Source: Cyanidium caldarium (Eukaryota; Rhodophyta; Bangiophyceae; Cyanidiales; Cyanidiaceae). Taken from it: a stretch of 64,000 nucleotides of DNA. The stretch is taken from positions 1 to 64,000 of the forward strand of contig JANCYW010000004.1 in the NCBI GenBank assembly GCA_026184775.1, in the 5' to 3' direction. Below are positions 22,445 to 32,027 of this stretch, one piece after another. The translations under genes and the position numbers were made by a program. The notes below the pieces were generated by a model, which saw only the letters and a list, made by a program, of their open reading frames with translations, was not told the DNA's origin and ran no database searches. Positions within the stretch are counted from its first letter, which is position 1. Each line of letters opens with the position of its first letter.

Positions 22445-24673
22445 TCAGGAATCGGTCGGCGGGTCGATAAAGCGAATCTCCTGGGCCTCGTCGCCATGCT
22501 CGTTGATGTAGTCGGTGTTGACATTGCTGACCGTCTCGACGGACTCTTCCCACAATCGTCGCGCCTCGTCCTCGGTGAGCGCCTCGGCGGCAGCCGCTTC
22601 CCCAGTCACACCTTGCTCGTCTTCGTCTTCGTCGTCGTCGTCCATCGGTCGGCTTGTCCGCACGGTTCGCTCCGTGTCGCGTTCGATGTCGGCACTGTTC
22701 CACGGTGCCTTTTCGTACACCAGCTCAAAGTGCTCCGCCTCCGCCTCGGGGTCTTGCGTGCGCGACCGGCGCAGCTGCTCCAGACGCTCTGCGTACGTGC
22801 CGCTGAGCCAGTCGAGACGCGTATGCCCGGGCGGATGCGGGCGCACCCCCTGTGCCTTCATCATGCGCTCCTCCTCCTCCATCAACTCGATCAAATACTG
22901 GCGCCGGTCCGCGTCCACCAACTCGGCGTCGATTTCGATCAGCTGGTTCAGCCACGACCGCTCCACCCGCCGGATGCCGCTGGTGAGCGGGCTGTGCGGT
23001 TGGAGGTCGCCGCAGGTGAGAAACTCGGGCTCGCGATCGTCTTCGATGCAACCCAGACGCACCAGCAGCGCTTGCAGGGGCGAGAAGCGGGTGCGCTCGG
23101 CGTACTTGGCGGTGAGAAACTCCTCCGCGGTCACATCGTCGACGTTAAGCGCTTCCGCCAACGCGTCGCCGTCGTCGTCTGCCTCGCCCTGTGCACCCGC
23201 CTCGCTCGCATCCGACTCCCACGGGACGCTATCCTCGCTGCGATCGATGAACAACAGGTACACCAGACCGTACGCAACGTACACCAGCAACAGAACGCTC
23301 ACCAGCACCGCCAGGCTGCCGCCCAACCGTCGCTCGATCACCGCCGCCACCAGCGCGGGCGCTGCCTGCGACGCCCGCTGTACCCAATACAGCGCCGGGT
23401 ACTGCAGCGCCATCAGCGTGCGCGAAGCGGTGCACGCCACCTGCAGCCGCAACACCAGCGCCAGACCGCAGGCGAGCGTCAGCACCCACCGCCAGGCGAT
23501 GAACGCGCGCGCCAACGCGTTGCCCAGGTCGCGCATCTCGTCCAGCTCGCCGTTAAAGTCGCGCCACCGCCACACCGACACCAACGCCATGATGCGCGCC
23601 GCCATCGCCAGCACCAGCCACACGACACCGCTGCGGGATACTGGCCACGCGCTGCGTGCCCCGACCTCCATCACCGCAGTGGTGGCTTGCACCGCCTCCA
23701 CCGAGAACGACAACACCGTCGCACACAGCAGCAGCGGCACCGCCATCGACAAGTACATGAACAGCAGCCGACGCACCGCATCGGTCGGCCGGAGCGGTTG
23801 CGTCGTGCGCTCGTCCACAACACGGCGCGCACTGGCCAGGCCGTAATCCCACGCCAGCAGCACCGCAGGCATGACCACCATCACCACCCCGGTGCACAAC
23901 ACCGCATCGATCCAGGCGGCGGCGGCCACGCCGGCCACCACGCCACCGGCGACGTGCCGCACCGCCCATCGCTGGCCGATGCGGTACAGCAGCAACAGCG
24001 CCGCGAACGCCAGCGCCGCTCGCGTCTTTTCGCCCTGCTCGGCCATGACCGCGGCAGTGCCCCTCCGGTCAATGTACTGATACAGCTCGAGACGATCCCG
24101 GAAGCCGAGATACTGCGCAAACTCGTCGCGCAGCTGGTCCTGCTTTTCGGGGTCGTCGGCGTAGTCGCCCAGGAAACGGCCCGATCGCCGCGAAGCGTCC
24201 GCCGCCGCCGCCTCGCTGTGGGTCACAGCGGACGATGGCGACGACTCTCGTCCGGTGAGCTGCTTCAGCTGCTCCATGACCTGGTCCGGATCGGTCACAT
24301 CGTCCAACCGTAACGCCTCCGGAGCGCCACCGGCCCCCTGCTCCAGCAACTGTTGCAGCTCTTGTAGCGCCGCTCGCAACTCTGCGGATTCGGCGGCCGC
24401 GCGGCTGCGAGGCGCAGAGGGCTGGTTGGCGCCGACCCTCTGCGCCTCGCGCTCCAACACTTGCTGCAACAGTTGCCGCGGCCGTTGCGCGTCGTCGGAC
24501 TCGGCCGTGGCGCCCGCGGAGTACTCGTCGGTCGTGCCGCTGGCCTTGGCTGCCTCGTCCTTGGCCAACTCTGCGGCCATCCACGCTTCTGCAGAGGCGA
24601 GCAGCCGGTCGATGCGCTCTCGCACACGGGCGTCCACGTCGTCGTTATCGTTGCCGGTGGCATCGGCAGCCAT
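22445..24673 (-). CDS. Polytopic membrane protein of unknown function
   Basis: From the ATG at 24673 the product is 742 residues. Residues 1-215 are acidic, Ala/Gln/Glu-rich and predicted helical. About seven hydrophobic segments follow: 219-233, 240-260, 260-280, 303-325, 349-367, 395-413 and 453-475. The C-terminal 260 residues are acidic and probably coiled coil, with a run of Asp/Glu (MDDDDEDEDEQ). An in-frame ATG at 24922 would add about 83 Arg-rich residues that could act as a presequence. I do not recognise the family. The charged, membrane-flanking ends suggest an organelle envelope or ER protein, which is inference only. Confidence 0.75.
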   Translation of the reverse strand: MAADATGNDNDDVDARVRERIDRLLASAEAWMAAELAKDEAAKASGTTDEYSAGATAESDDAQRPRQLLQQVLEREAQRVGANQPSAPRSRAAAESAELRAALQELQQLLEQGAGGAPEALRLDDVTDPDQVMEQLKQLTGRESSPSSAVTHSEAAAADASRRSGRFLGDYADDPEKQDQLRDEFAQYLGFRDRLELYQYIDRRGTAAVMAEQGEKTRAALAFAALLLLYRIGQRWAVRHVAGGVVAGVAAAAWIDAVLCTGVVMVVMPAVLLAWDYGLASARRVVDERTTQPLRPTDAVRRLLFMYLSMAVPLLLCATVLSFSVEAVQATTAVMEVGARSAWPVSRSGVVWLVLAMAARIMALVSVWRWRDFNGELDEMRDLGNALARAFIAWRWVLTLACGLALVLRLQVACTASRTLMALQYPALYWVQRASQAAPALVAAVIERRLGGSLAVLVSVLLLVYVAYGLVYLLFIDRSEDSVPWESDASEAGAQGEADDDGDALAEALNVDDVTAEEFLTAKYAERTRFSPLQALLVRLGCIEDDREPEFLTCGDLQPHSPLTSGIRRVERSWLNQLIEIDAELVDADRRQYLIELMEEEERMMKAQGVRPHPPGHTRLDWLSGTYAERLEQLRRSRTQDPEAEAEHFELVYEKAPWNSADIERDTERTVRTSRPMDDDDEDEDEQGVTGEAAAAEALTEDEARRLWEESVETVSNVNTDYINEHGDEAQEIRFIDPPTDS

Positions 24674-25278
24674 GCGCCAGGTGCGACGAGAGGAGCGCCT
24701 GACCTCTGCGGGAACACGCAGCAACCACGCTCCGCAGAGAAAGGCGCCCGAACGATGCGCCGGTCGCGGCCGTGGCGCCTGACGTCCCAGCTCTAGCGGC
24801 CGTCGCGCGCTGCGGCCACGCAGGGCGGTCCATCGATCACCGCGACCTCTACATCCCGCCACTCCCGCTCGGACGCCGCGGTGGTTCCTGATCGCCAACG
24901 TCACTACCCGTCCGCACCACATCACGCCGAATGGACTCGAGCGTCTGTCACGGACGCTCCTTCGCCTACACCGAATGGAGGCGTCGCTCGCGATCGTCAG
25001 GGCGTCGGCCGACCCGTTCCGGCCACACCCCACAGCGTGCGGCGCCCTCTGAAGCGCCATGAACGGCCCCCTCGAGAGCACATCGTGTCTCATCCACCAC
25101 CACACCTCTCTGCACTGACCTGTAAAGGAGCGTCGCGCTCGCGCTTCCCTCTTGGTTGTCGCATTCCCCGGGCGCTCACCGCGACCTGTCCCCCCTCGAC
25201 GGATCACCGACGGATCGCTGAACGGAATCGCGCGCGTCGGTCGGTCGGTCGGTGTCCCGCGGTACGACGTTGTAGAAT

Positions 25279-25312
<34 letters not shown>

Positions 25313-25483
25313 AACGACAACCTGGGAAAGGGAAGCTGACGAGGAGAGCGAATTCAACCCACGCGGTGCATACCATGGCATTATAGGCGAGAGAAGAAGC
25401 ATCTTCCGGGATCCGCCCTCTCCAGCACCTCGTTTTGTTTGAACCGACACACCCTCCCTCACGCTCCCCCGCTGTCGCTGGGC
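24674..25483. other. 810-bp intergenic region with (GT)n microsatellite
   Basis: This is the space between two divergent starts (24673 on -, 25484 on +). It contains a (GT)n run at 25281-25311 of about 15 units. No frame here has plausible composition. The possible alternative start of the - strand membrane protein at 24922 lies within it. Confidence 0.6.
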
Positions 25484-25981
25484 ATGCCCCGTGGCATACG
25501 GGTGCTGGAGGCGGTGTTGGGACCGGGTCGGCGCACGCTGAACGTCATCCTGCGGCATGCGCCGCGCTTTATCGCTGAAGAGTTGCACGTCACCATAAGC
25601 ATGTCGGGGCCGTTCAGTTCGGCCATGGAGCCGATAGCGCCGAGCGCGGTGGACCAGTGGCATCAGGAACTGGCCGGGCTGCCCACGCAGACCGACGACG
25701 ACCTGGCCATCAACTTTTCGGAACCGCCGCCGGACACCGAGACGAGCACGGTGATCCCGGTGCGACTGCGATGTACCTGCGGCACCGGTGAGGTGCGGTT
25801 GCATATCGCGGAACACGACGCCTGCATCACGGTGCCGGTGCGCGTGCTACATCCCACCACACCGGAGGCGGCCAACGCACCCGAGAGCGTGTTGTATGAG
25901 GTGGCGCTGGAGCCATTGTGTCGCCGACAGCCGCCGATACGGGTGATCCGCCCGCAAGGAGATGATATTTTAGGGAGGTGA
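25484..25981 (+). CDS. Hypothetical protein, possible beta-sandwich
   Basis: The ATG at 25484 gives 165 residues; the frame upstream has only a TTG start. Alternating hydrophobic residues (RRTLNVILRHAPRFIAEELHVTISMSG; STVIPVRLRCTCGTGEVRLHIAEHDACITVPVRVL) suggest beta strands, as in trafficking-complex or adaptor Ig-like modules. I cannot name the family. GC-rich third positions like those of its neighbours support coding. It ends 100 bp from the convergent secreted-protein gene. Confidence 0.6.
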   Translation: MPRGIRVLEAVLGPGRRTLNVILRHAPRFIAEELHVTISMSGPFSSAMEPIAPSAVDQWHQELAGLPTQTDDDLAINFSEPPPDTETSTVIPVRLRCTCGTGEVRLHIAEHDACITVPVRVLHPTTPEAANAPESVLYEVALEPLCRRQPPIRVIRPQGDDILGR

Positions 25982-26081
25982 AGCGTTCTACCGATCCTGC
26001 GGCGAGCAGGCGGGCGGGCATACCTCGGCGCCGTCCGCATCGCCCAGATGCGCTGCACAGGTTTTCTGTTTCCCGGTCCCG

Positions 26082-26876
26082 TTATGACAGGGTGAGACAG
26101 GCCAGTCGCGGGTCGTAGCCGATCATCACCGCCACGTACAAGTTGGAGGCGCTGGTGCTGCCGTTGGCGGGCGTCTGCAGCACCGAGCCGACGCCAGCCA
26201 GCGCACGGGAGCGAAATTCATCTGCGATGAGCGTCAACTGCGATTGCAACCGGCGCGCGATCCCTTTGGCCAGACTGGGCAGCAACAGGTTGCCCCCGAC
26301 AGAGGCGTGCGCGCTGGTCTCATTGAGCGACGCCAGGTTGAACGGCAGTCCGGTGGCATCGATAATCACCCGCACTTCCTGACTCGTCCAACCGGCGCTG
26401 AATAGCGAGCGCGTCAACATGGCGTTGGTCACGGTGGCGCAGCTGTCGTTGCTGACGCGTTCCGGGATACATGGCACCAGTGCCCGCTTCGTAAACGTCA
26501 GCGCCGCGTTCTGCAACTCGCGGTTAAAGCACAGCGAGGTGTTGTCGCTGCTGGAGTTGGAAAAGGCGCTGGCGGCGACGGTGGCGTTGGTATCGGCGAG
26601 CGTGTGGTTGGCGGCGGCGGCGCGGCTCAAGTTGGTCAGCGCCTGATCCCACAAGTTGTTCAAATCGAGCAACAGCGCCTGGTCGAAGGTATTGATGGGC
26701 GCGAAACTGGAGGCGCCGGATGAAGTGTTTCCGGCAGCAGCAGTAGCAGCAGCAGCTGCCGTCGACGGAGAAGCGGTGGGCGCCGCAAGCGCGTTCCCGG
26801 CGACCGCCGAGATGAGCAGGCAAAAAGCGGCCACCGCCAACACCCAGCACCACTGTGAATTTTTTGGGACACTCAT
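26082..26876 (-). CDS. Secreted glycoprotein-like protein
   Basis: The ATG at 26876 gives 264 residues that begin with a clear signal peptide (about 10-30, WVLAVAAFCLLISAVAGNALAA). A Ser/Thr/Ala-rich linker follows, then a helical region with four or more cysteines (LCFNREL, VPCIPERVSNDSC, LACLTLS). Nine N-x-S/T sequons are present. No membrane helix follows the signal peptide and no family is recognised. It is probably extracellular, in the cell covering or in the secretory pathway. An upstream extension in frame to 27140 starts at GTG and is Arg-rich, so I excluded it. Confidence 0.72.
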   Translation of the reverse strand: MSVPKNSQWCWVLAVAAFCLLISAVAGNALAAPTASPSTAAAAATAAAGNTSSGASSFAPINTFDQALLLDLNNLWDQALTNLSRAAAANHTLADTNATVAASAFSNSSSDNTSLCFNRELQNAALTFTKRALVPCIPERVSNDSCATVTNAMLTRSLFSAGWTSQEVRVIIDATGLPFNLASLNETSAHASVGGNLLLPSLAKGIARRLQSQLTLIADEFRSRALAGVGSVLQTPANGSTSASNLYVAVMIGYDPRLACLTLS

Positions 26877-27236
26877 AACGAGAGCAGCTACGTCTCCACT
26901 GTTCGTTTGCGTCGATTCAATCGGTCGCACACTCCTCCCGTCGACCGCGACCGACGCGGGAGAAGGCCAGCGCGACCGTTTGTCACGTCGGAGAGAAATG
27001 CGCACACGCATCGACGGCGTGCTCGGTGGGAGGGCGGATGCACCGCGCCCGTAAAAGACGTGCCGCCGGGCAACAGGAGAGAAAAATCCGCCCGACGGAG
27101 AGGTAGCGCAGCTGCGACATATCCGTCGAAACCGCGTCACACCATGTAATTCGGTCCTTTATTCCTCGTCGCGATCACTCGTTCCTGCTCAGCCGCGCAC
27201 GCTTCCCCATCCAACTGTCCTTGCCTCCCACGCCAT
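26877..27236. other. 360-bp intergenic region
   Basis: This lies between the end of the ZIP transporter gene (27237) and the start of the secreted-protein gene (26876), both on the - strand. It presumably holds the ZIP 3' UTR and the promoter of the secreted protein. No separate gene is visible. Confidence 0.5.
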
Positions 27237-28337
27237 TCATATCCACGCGCCAACGATAGACATGCAGATAGCGCCCAGCCACAGCGCTGTCATGGTGACC
27301 ACGATCCACTTGAGCGCCTGCATCTGGAACTGCGCGTTGATGGTGAAAAAGTAGGTCAGCAGCTCCACCAGACCGGTGTAGATGAGAATGCCGGCCGACA
27401 ACGAGTCCAGGATGCCGCGCGTCAGCAGCGACGCGTCCGAGTTGGGCGTGTAGCCACTGGCGATGCCCATACCGATGGCGATGCCGAGCGGCGTCTCCAG
27501 CGCAAAGCCGATCACCATCAACAGCGACAGCCACCAATCGAAGCCGGCTGCGGCAATCGTGGTGCCCAGCGCGACGCCCTCGAAAAACTGGTGGAAGATG
27601 AGCGCTGCAAACAGAGTGATCGCCGTCTGGCCAGTGCTGACGCCGAAATCCAGTCCGACGATCACCGAGTGCACGGCGACGCCAAACTCGAACACCAGCA
27701 CCAGCAATTTGAGGTTGCGCTCATCGATGCCGGCGGCATCCGCCTTGCCCGACTCCGGCACCTCCACCGATACATGTTCCGACGGGGAGCGTTCGCATTG
27801 GATGCCGTCCGCGCCGGGCGATGGCGGCGATTCGGCGACGGTGTGGCGCTCGTCGGCCTCGGCGATCGGCCCCGGTGGGGTAGCGCCGCCTGATGACCCT
27901 TCACCATCCATTTTTTGCACCTTGGCGTCGCCCGCAGCCTCCATTCGCTTTCCTTGCAGGCGTTGCGCGTAACGCGCCACATACACCCGTCCGGTAAACT
28001 CCAGCAGCTGCATCGATAGCGCCGCCACCAGCGCTAACGCTGCCCCGAACGAGTTGTAGGTGTCGGTGAAGAAGCCCGGCAGGCACGGATTGCTGAGGTT
28101 CACCAGCGCCGGCGGCATCATGTGCACAAACCCGGTGGCGATCACCACCCCGGTGCCAAACGCGCGCCCTATCTGCAGCACTATGCCGGGGATGCGCAGT
28201 CGGGGGAAGCGCGCCGAGGCCACCGGCAGGAACGAGCCCGTAAAGCCAGCGATCAGGATCACAAACAGCCCCGCCACGTGCAGCGGGTTGCTGTAGTTCT
28301 CCACGCCCACCTGTGCGCAATTGGAGGAGGTGCTCAT
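27237..28337 (-). CDS. ZIP-family zinc/iron transporter
   Basis: This membrane carrier moves Zn2+, Fe2+ or similar divalent cations toward the cytosol. The 366 residues from the ATG at 28337 form eight hydrophobic segments, starting LHVAGLFVILIAGFTGSFLPV. A long variable cytosolic loop between TM3 and TM4 (about 133-205) is Gly/Pro/Glu-rich with few His. The family signatures are present: HSVIVGLDFGVS in TM4 and HQFFEGVALGTTI in TM5. The plant and fungal IRT/ZRT branch is the closest by eye. It is divergent from TRAPPC6 with a 252-bp shared intergenic region. Confidence 0.93.
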   Translation of the reverse strand: MSTSSNCAQVGVENYSNPLHVAGLFVILIAGFTGSFLPVASARFPRLRIPGIVLQIGRAFGTGVVIATGFVHMMPPALVNLSNPCLPGFFTDTYNSFGAALALVAALSMQLLEFTGRVYVARYAQRLQGKRMEAAGDAKVQKMDGEGSSGGATPPGPIAEADERHTVAESPPSPGADGIQCERSPSEHVSVEVPESGKADAAGIDERNLKLLVLVFEFGVAVHSVIVGLDFGVSTGQTAITLFAALIFHQFFEGVALGTTIAAAGFDWWLSLLMVIGFALETPLGIAIGMGIASGYTPNSDASLLTRGILDSLSAGILIYTGLVELLTYFFTINAQFQMQALKWIVVTMTALWLGAICMSIVGAWI

Positions 28338-28589
28338 CGGAACACAAGCGGCAGGACGCACAGGTGACTCCCGGAACGCCGCCCCGCACACAAGAGCCGA
28401 GCCGCCGGCGCGGCCGACGCGCGCGCCGAACGCCGCAGCGCCCGCAGATGCGGATCGCGCGCGCAGGGACACGTGGGCGCGGCGCAGAGCGCGTCGCGAG
28501 CGGTGGCTCGGAGGCGCGTGCCTCCACGGACAAGAGCGCCGCACCTCCACCCCCCTCCTCTTCTCTGTCGCTACCGCACCTCCGTTCCC
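28338..28589. promoter_or_regulatory. Shared region between divergent ZIP and TRAPPC6 genes
   Basis: Only 252 bp separate the two ATG codons, so both promoters must lie here. A C/T-rich tract (about 28545-28575, CCCCCCTCCTCTTCTC-like) sits just upstream of the TRAPPC6 ATG. No TATA box is evident. Confidence 0.45.
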
Positions 28590-29333
28590 ATGGAGCCGGG
28601 GGGCTCGACGCGACGCGACCGCCACCTCGACGAGGCAGTGCTGGAGTTCCTCCTGATGGAGATCGTCATCGACAGTTTCGACTGGGAATCGTCTCACGCG
28701 TCCACCACGACCACCACCAAGTCTCTCTCACTCCCCAACACTGCACATCGGATTCCGGCGCCCAGCGGCCCGCCCGCGCTGGTGTCCCACCTGCGCGCCT
28801 CCGGCCGGTCCGCCGAGGCCGACCGGGTGGCAGTGTCGCGCATCGAGTCCATCGGGTTCCGGGTGGGCGAGCGACTGGCGGAGCGGTGTCTCTTGCACGC
28901 CATCACTTTATCGGATCGCGTCATTGAGCTGGACGCGGTCAAGTTCGTGTGCAAAGACGTGTGGCAGGCGCTGTTCGGCAAACAGGTGGACAACCTCAAG
29001 ACCAACCACAAGGGCGTGTTCGTGCTATTCGACGCGCGGCTGCGCTGGTTGCGACGCGTGCGCGAGACGCCCGTCAGCGACGGCGTGCCGGCCATGTGGG
29101 GCATCTTTCCGGCCGCCGTGCTGCGCGGCGCCCTCACGCACCTGCAGCACCCGTGCCGCATCCGGGTACAATGCGAGCCGGCACCGCCGAGCGCCGTGTT
29201 CACCGTGAAAATGATGCGGGTGGTAGAGGAGGAGGAGGAGGAGGCAATGCGGCGACAAAGTACAGTGCCGTCGTCGGCCGATGAGGCGAGCGCCGCAGCG
29301 GTCGCCACCGAGCTAGAAACGGCGGTACGATGA
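28590..29333 (+). CDS. TRAPPC6: TRAPP complex subunit TRAPPC6/Trs33
   Basis: This core subunit of the TRAPP tethering complexes helps activate Rab1/Ypt1 in ER-Golgi traffic. From the ATG at 28590 it is 247 residues, longer than the usual 150-180, with extensions at both ends. Family motifs are clear: LDEAVLEFLLMEIV near the start, IESIGFRVGERLAERCL (about 92-108), ELDAVKFVCKDVWQALFGKQVDNLKTNHKGVFVL (about 118-151) and the hydrophobic GIFPAAVLRGAL. The C-terminal tail is acidic (EEEEEEA). It is convergent with NDUFS6 with 64 bp between stops. Confidence 0.92.
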   Translation: MEPGGSTRRDRHLDEAVLEFLLMEIVIDSFDWESSHASTTTTTKSLSLPNTAHRIPAPSGPPALVSHLRASGRSAEADRVAVSRIESIGFRVGERLAERCLLHAITLSDRVIELDAVKFVCKDVWQALFGKQVDNLKTNHKGVFVLFDARLRWLRRVRETPVSDGVPAMWGIFPAAVLRGALTHLQHPCRIRVQCEPAPPSAVFTVKMMRVVEEEEEEAMRRQSTVPSSADEASAAAVATELETAVR

Positions 29334-29360
29334 CGCCACTCGGTAAATGGAAGTGCCCCT

Positions 29361-29382
29361 CACACACACACACACACACACT
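29361..29382. repeat. (CA)n microsatellite
   Basis: About eleven CA repeats lie in the 64-bp gap between the stops of TRAPPC6 and NDUFS6. Confidence 0.85.
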
Positions 29383-29397
29383 CCCCTGTCCTGCTCC

Positions 29398-29841
29398 TCA
29401 TCCTCCCGACGGCGTGTCCGCTCTGGACGGCGCCTTGCGGTGAATGTATCGCAGCCCGCAGTACTTGCACACACTCGGTTCCGGGTCGCCCTCCTCGACG
29501 CGGATATACTCGATCGGATGACCCATATCCAGACTCGGTCCACCGTCGCACGCGATCACCTCGCGATCCACCACAATCGGCGGCACCTGACCGATGCGCT
29601 CCATGGCGTCCGAGTGCCACTTGGCCCGCACCTCCTCCAACCGCGTCTCCGGTGGGATGGTGCCCGCCGGATAGTACAACCGCTTCCGATCCGCCGCTGC
29701 CGACGCCCACGCTCGCACCGAGCTCGCGGAACATGTCCCGCCCGGTGCCGGGCCGGCCCGCGACCCAACACGCCCCCGCAAGACAGCAGCCGGCGCCCGA
29801 CGCACACCCGACCATCCGAGCGCCCACCGCCACCACCGCAT
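29398..29841 (-). CDS. NDUFS6: Complex I zinc-binding subunit NDUFS6 (13 kDa)
   Basis: This accessory subunit of mitochondrial NADH:ubiquinone oxidoreductase is needed late in complex I assembly. The 147 residues start with an Arg/Ala/Trp-rich presequence (1-50). The conserved core follows: a matrix segment with PPIVVDREVIACDGG, then GHPIEYI and CKYCGLRYI. These provide the zinc ligands C..H..CxxC characteristic of NDUFS6. The ATG at 29841 is the first in frame. The gene lies 116 bp downstream of the folate-type transporter's stop codon, on the same strand. Confidence 0.92.
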   Translation of the reverse strand: MRWWRWALGWSGVRRAPAAVLRGRVGSRAGPAPGGTCSASSVRAWASAAADRKRLYYPAGTIPPETRLEEVRAKWHSDAMERIGQVPPIVVDREVIACDGGPSLDMGHPIEYIRVEEGDPEPSVCKYCGLRYIHRKAPSRADTPSGG

Positions 29842-29957
29842 GCTCCTCGCGTGCGCACACCCGTACCGACGCGTTCTCTCGGTTCAACACCCTCAACAAA
29901 AAGTGTCCTCGTCTGTGTTTAGCACCTGGTCGGACTCGCGGCCACCCTCCCAGCGGA

Positions 29958-31724
29958 TTATCGCGACGGGCGGCGCGCATCGGACGACTCGGTCGATGCA
30001 TCGTCTGCTACGGTGTGCGACGATGGTGAATACTGCTGTTCGTGATACTCACCGCTCTCCAGAGCACTCCACTCGGTGATGTCGTCTTTGGCGTCCGTCA
30101 GCACGCTCTCCGCGGCCTGATCGATGGGTGCTCGGTCGAGGAAATCGATGGCGAACAGCGGCAACAGCGACGACAGGTTGCAGAACAGCACCAGCGCCGC
30201 CAAGTTATCGAAGCGCGTCTCGGTGACGCCGAACAGCTGTGTGAACAGCGCACCCAGCTCGGTGCCGACCATGGCGCTGGCATTGTTCAGCGACATCAGG
30301 GTGGCGAATACGACGCTCTCGGCGCCGGGCGGGCACAGCCGCGCCGCCAGCACCAACGTGGGCATGAAGGCCACCTGGCCGAGCACGGTGAGTATGGCAG
30401 CATCGCCCAGGGCAAACGCCGCATCCGGGATGCCCAGGCGTTGGTTGGCGTGGGTGATCAGCAGCAGCTGTGTCAGGCCGAGCGGCACGCTGACGATGGT
30501 GCTCCAGCGCAGCACCTCCTTGATGGGCTGCCTCTTCAGAAACTGGTTATACAGGACGACGCCGGCCAGCATGGCGGCACTGGACAGCAGTCGCACCCGA
30601 CCCAGAAACTCCGGCTGAAAGTGCAGCTCGTTGGTGAGGTAATAGAAAAAGGCGGTGTCCGACGAGGGCGTGCTCTGCCACAGCACCACGAACAGCGCCG
30701 GATAGAACACCGACGGCTGCCGCACCGCTTGCCACAAAGTGCGCAACAGCGCCAGCGCGTCCGCCCTAAACTGTCGTCCCCGCGGGCCCGCGCCGCGCCG
30801 CGCATCGCTCGTCCGTTGCTCGCGAATGCTGCCGGCCACCAGCGCCACCAACAGCGGGAACAACGCGGTGATGCGGAACACCTGCCGCGGCGTCATGCTC
30901 TCCAGCAGCGACCCGGAAAAGTACGCGCTCACCAGTCCGCCAAGCGCCGACGTGCCCCAGCAGAGACTCTGCAGACTGCCGGCCTGTTCCTGCGGCGCGT
31001 GGCGCACTCGCTCCACCACAATGCCGTCGGCGACCACGTCGCTGACCGCCACCGCCAACGAAGCCACCGTGGCGCACAGAACCGCCTTGAACGGGGTGTC
31101 CGCCCAGGTTCCCAGCGCCATCCAGGCAGAGGCACCCAGCGCGCCCGACAGGACCAGGTAGGAGCGGCGGCGGTACCCGAACAACGGCAGCGTATCCGAC
31201 AGAAAGCCGTACAGCGGTTTGATGGTCCACGGCAGAATCTGAATGCCGCTCAGCGCGGCCACCTCGGACGGATGCAGGTGCAAATCGTCCTTGAGAAAGA
31301 AGGTCGACGCCAGACGTGCCAGCCCCAGCACGCCCTGCACCAGATACACCAGCAGAATGGCGAACAGTTCCGGCGATGGTTCCTGTCCTAACAGAAGATG
31401 TTGCCGCAGCCATCGACGCACCGATGGAGGCAGCCCGCCGCGAGCACCCCAACGTCGCGGCGTCCGGTGCGTCGACGTGGAGGAAGAGGGTGGACAAGGG
31501 GCGGACGGCGCGTCGCGCGCCGCATCACCGTGCAACAGCAGCCGCGGCGTCGGTCGCGATCGCATGCGGGTGTGGTGGCGAAAATTCAGAGCAGAGAGCG
31601 CCACCGATCGACGATGACAAGTGGTCGTGAAGAGACGCCCTCCCCGCCGCGTGCCGCTCGACACAAAAGCCAGTCGTGTCGGTGTTCGCGGCGCCTCGAG
31701 CACTGGAGGCACTCGACGCGGCAT
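29958..31724 (-). CDS. Folate-biopterin transporter (BT1/FBT family, MFS), plastid type
   Basis: This major facilitator carrier of the FBT/BT1 family moves folates or pterins; cyanobacterial and plant members act at the plasma membrane or plastid envelope. The 588-residue product starts with about 95 basic, Ser/Pro-rich residues suited to a plastid transit peptide. About twelve hydrophobic segments follow from residue 120 (ELFAILLVYLVQGVLGLARL). The family hallmark GIQILPWTIKPLYGFLSD lies near 152-170, followed by GYRRRSYLVLSG. The C-terminal tail is acidic and Ser-rich. The ATG at 31724 is used because the frame is open from it. The exact substrate is not decidable from sequence. Confidence 0.88.
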   Translation of the reverse strand: MPRRVPPVLEAPRTPTRLAFVSSGTRRGGRLFTTTCHRRSVALSALNFRHHTRMRSRPTPRLLLHGDAARDAPSAPCPPSSSTSTHRTPRRWGARGGLPPSVRRWLRQHLLLGQEPSPELFAILLVYLVQGVLGLARLASTFFLKDDLHLHPSEVAALSGIQILPWTIKPLYGFLSDTLPLFGYRRRSYLVLSGALGASAWMALGTWADTPFKAVLCATVASLAVAVSDVVADGIVVERVRHAPQEQAGSLQSLCWGTSALGGLVSAYFSGSLLESMTPRQVFRITALFPLLVALVAGSIREQRTSDARRGAGPRGRQFRADALALLRTLWQAVRQPSVFYPALFVVLWQSTPSSDTAFFYYLTNELHFQPEFLGRVRLLSSAAMLAGVVLYNQFLKRQPIKEVLRWSTIVSVPLGLTQLLLITHANQRLGIPDAAFALGDAAILTVLGQVAFMPTLVLAARLCPPGAESVVFATLMSLNNASAMVGTELGALFTQLFGVTETRFDNLAALVLFCNLSSLLPLFAIDFLDRAPIDQAAESVLTDAKDDITEWSALESGEYHEQQYSPSSHTVADDASTESSDARRPSR

Positions 31725-32027
31725 TCACTGCGCCCACGCGCTTGACCCCAGGAATATGCCGCCACGCACGCCGTCACTGCCCATACAGTGCCGCTCCACT
31801 GCTTGTCGACTGCGGAAATTCGTGACTACCTACGCCTCAGGCAGTCGTAGACGAACGAGAGCGTACCCGTTGTATCCGTCTGCAGCACGCACGCCGCAGA
31901 GGCGTCCGCCGACAAAATCGCCGCGCGGGACGTTTCGGGTCGTCGTCGTCGGTGGCCTGCGGGACGGCTGGGCACGACAAGCACCGGCCACTTCCAAGAT
32001 CGGAACGGACTGCACGGGGTAGCCACT
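31725..32027. promoter_or_regulatory. Shared region between divergent transporter and RlmN genes
   Basis: These 303 bp separate two divergent ATG codons. No internal gene or distinctive motif is seen. Confidence 0.4.

Noticed and set aside
30042-31391. 449-residue + frame antisense to the folate-type transporter
   Set aside because: Composition is the usual antisense shadow (Gln/Arg/His-rich) and no motif is recognised.
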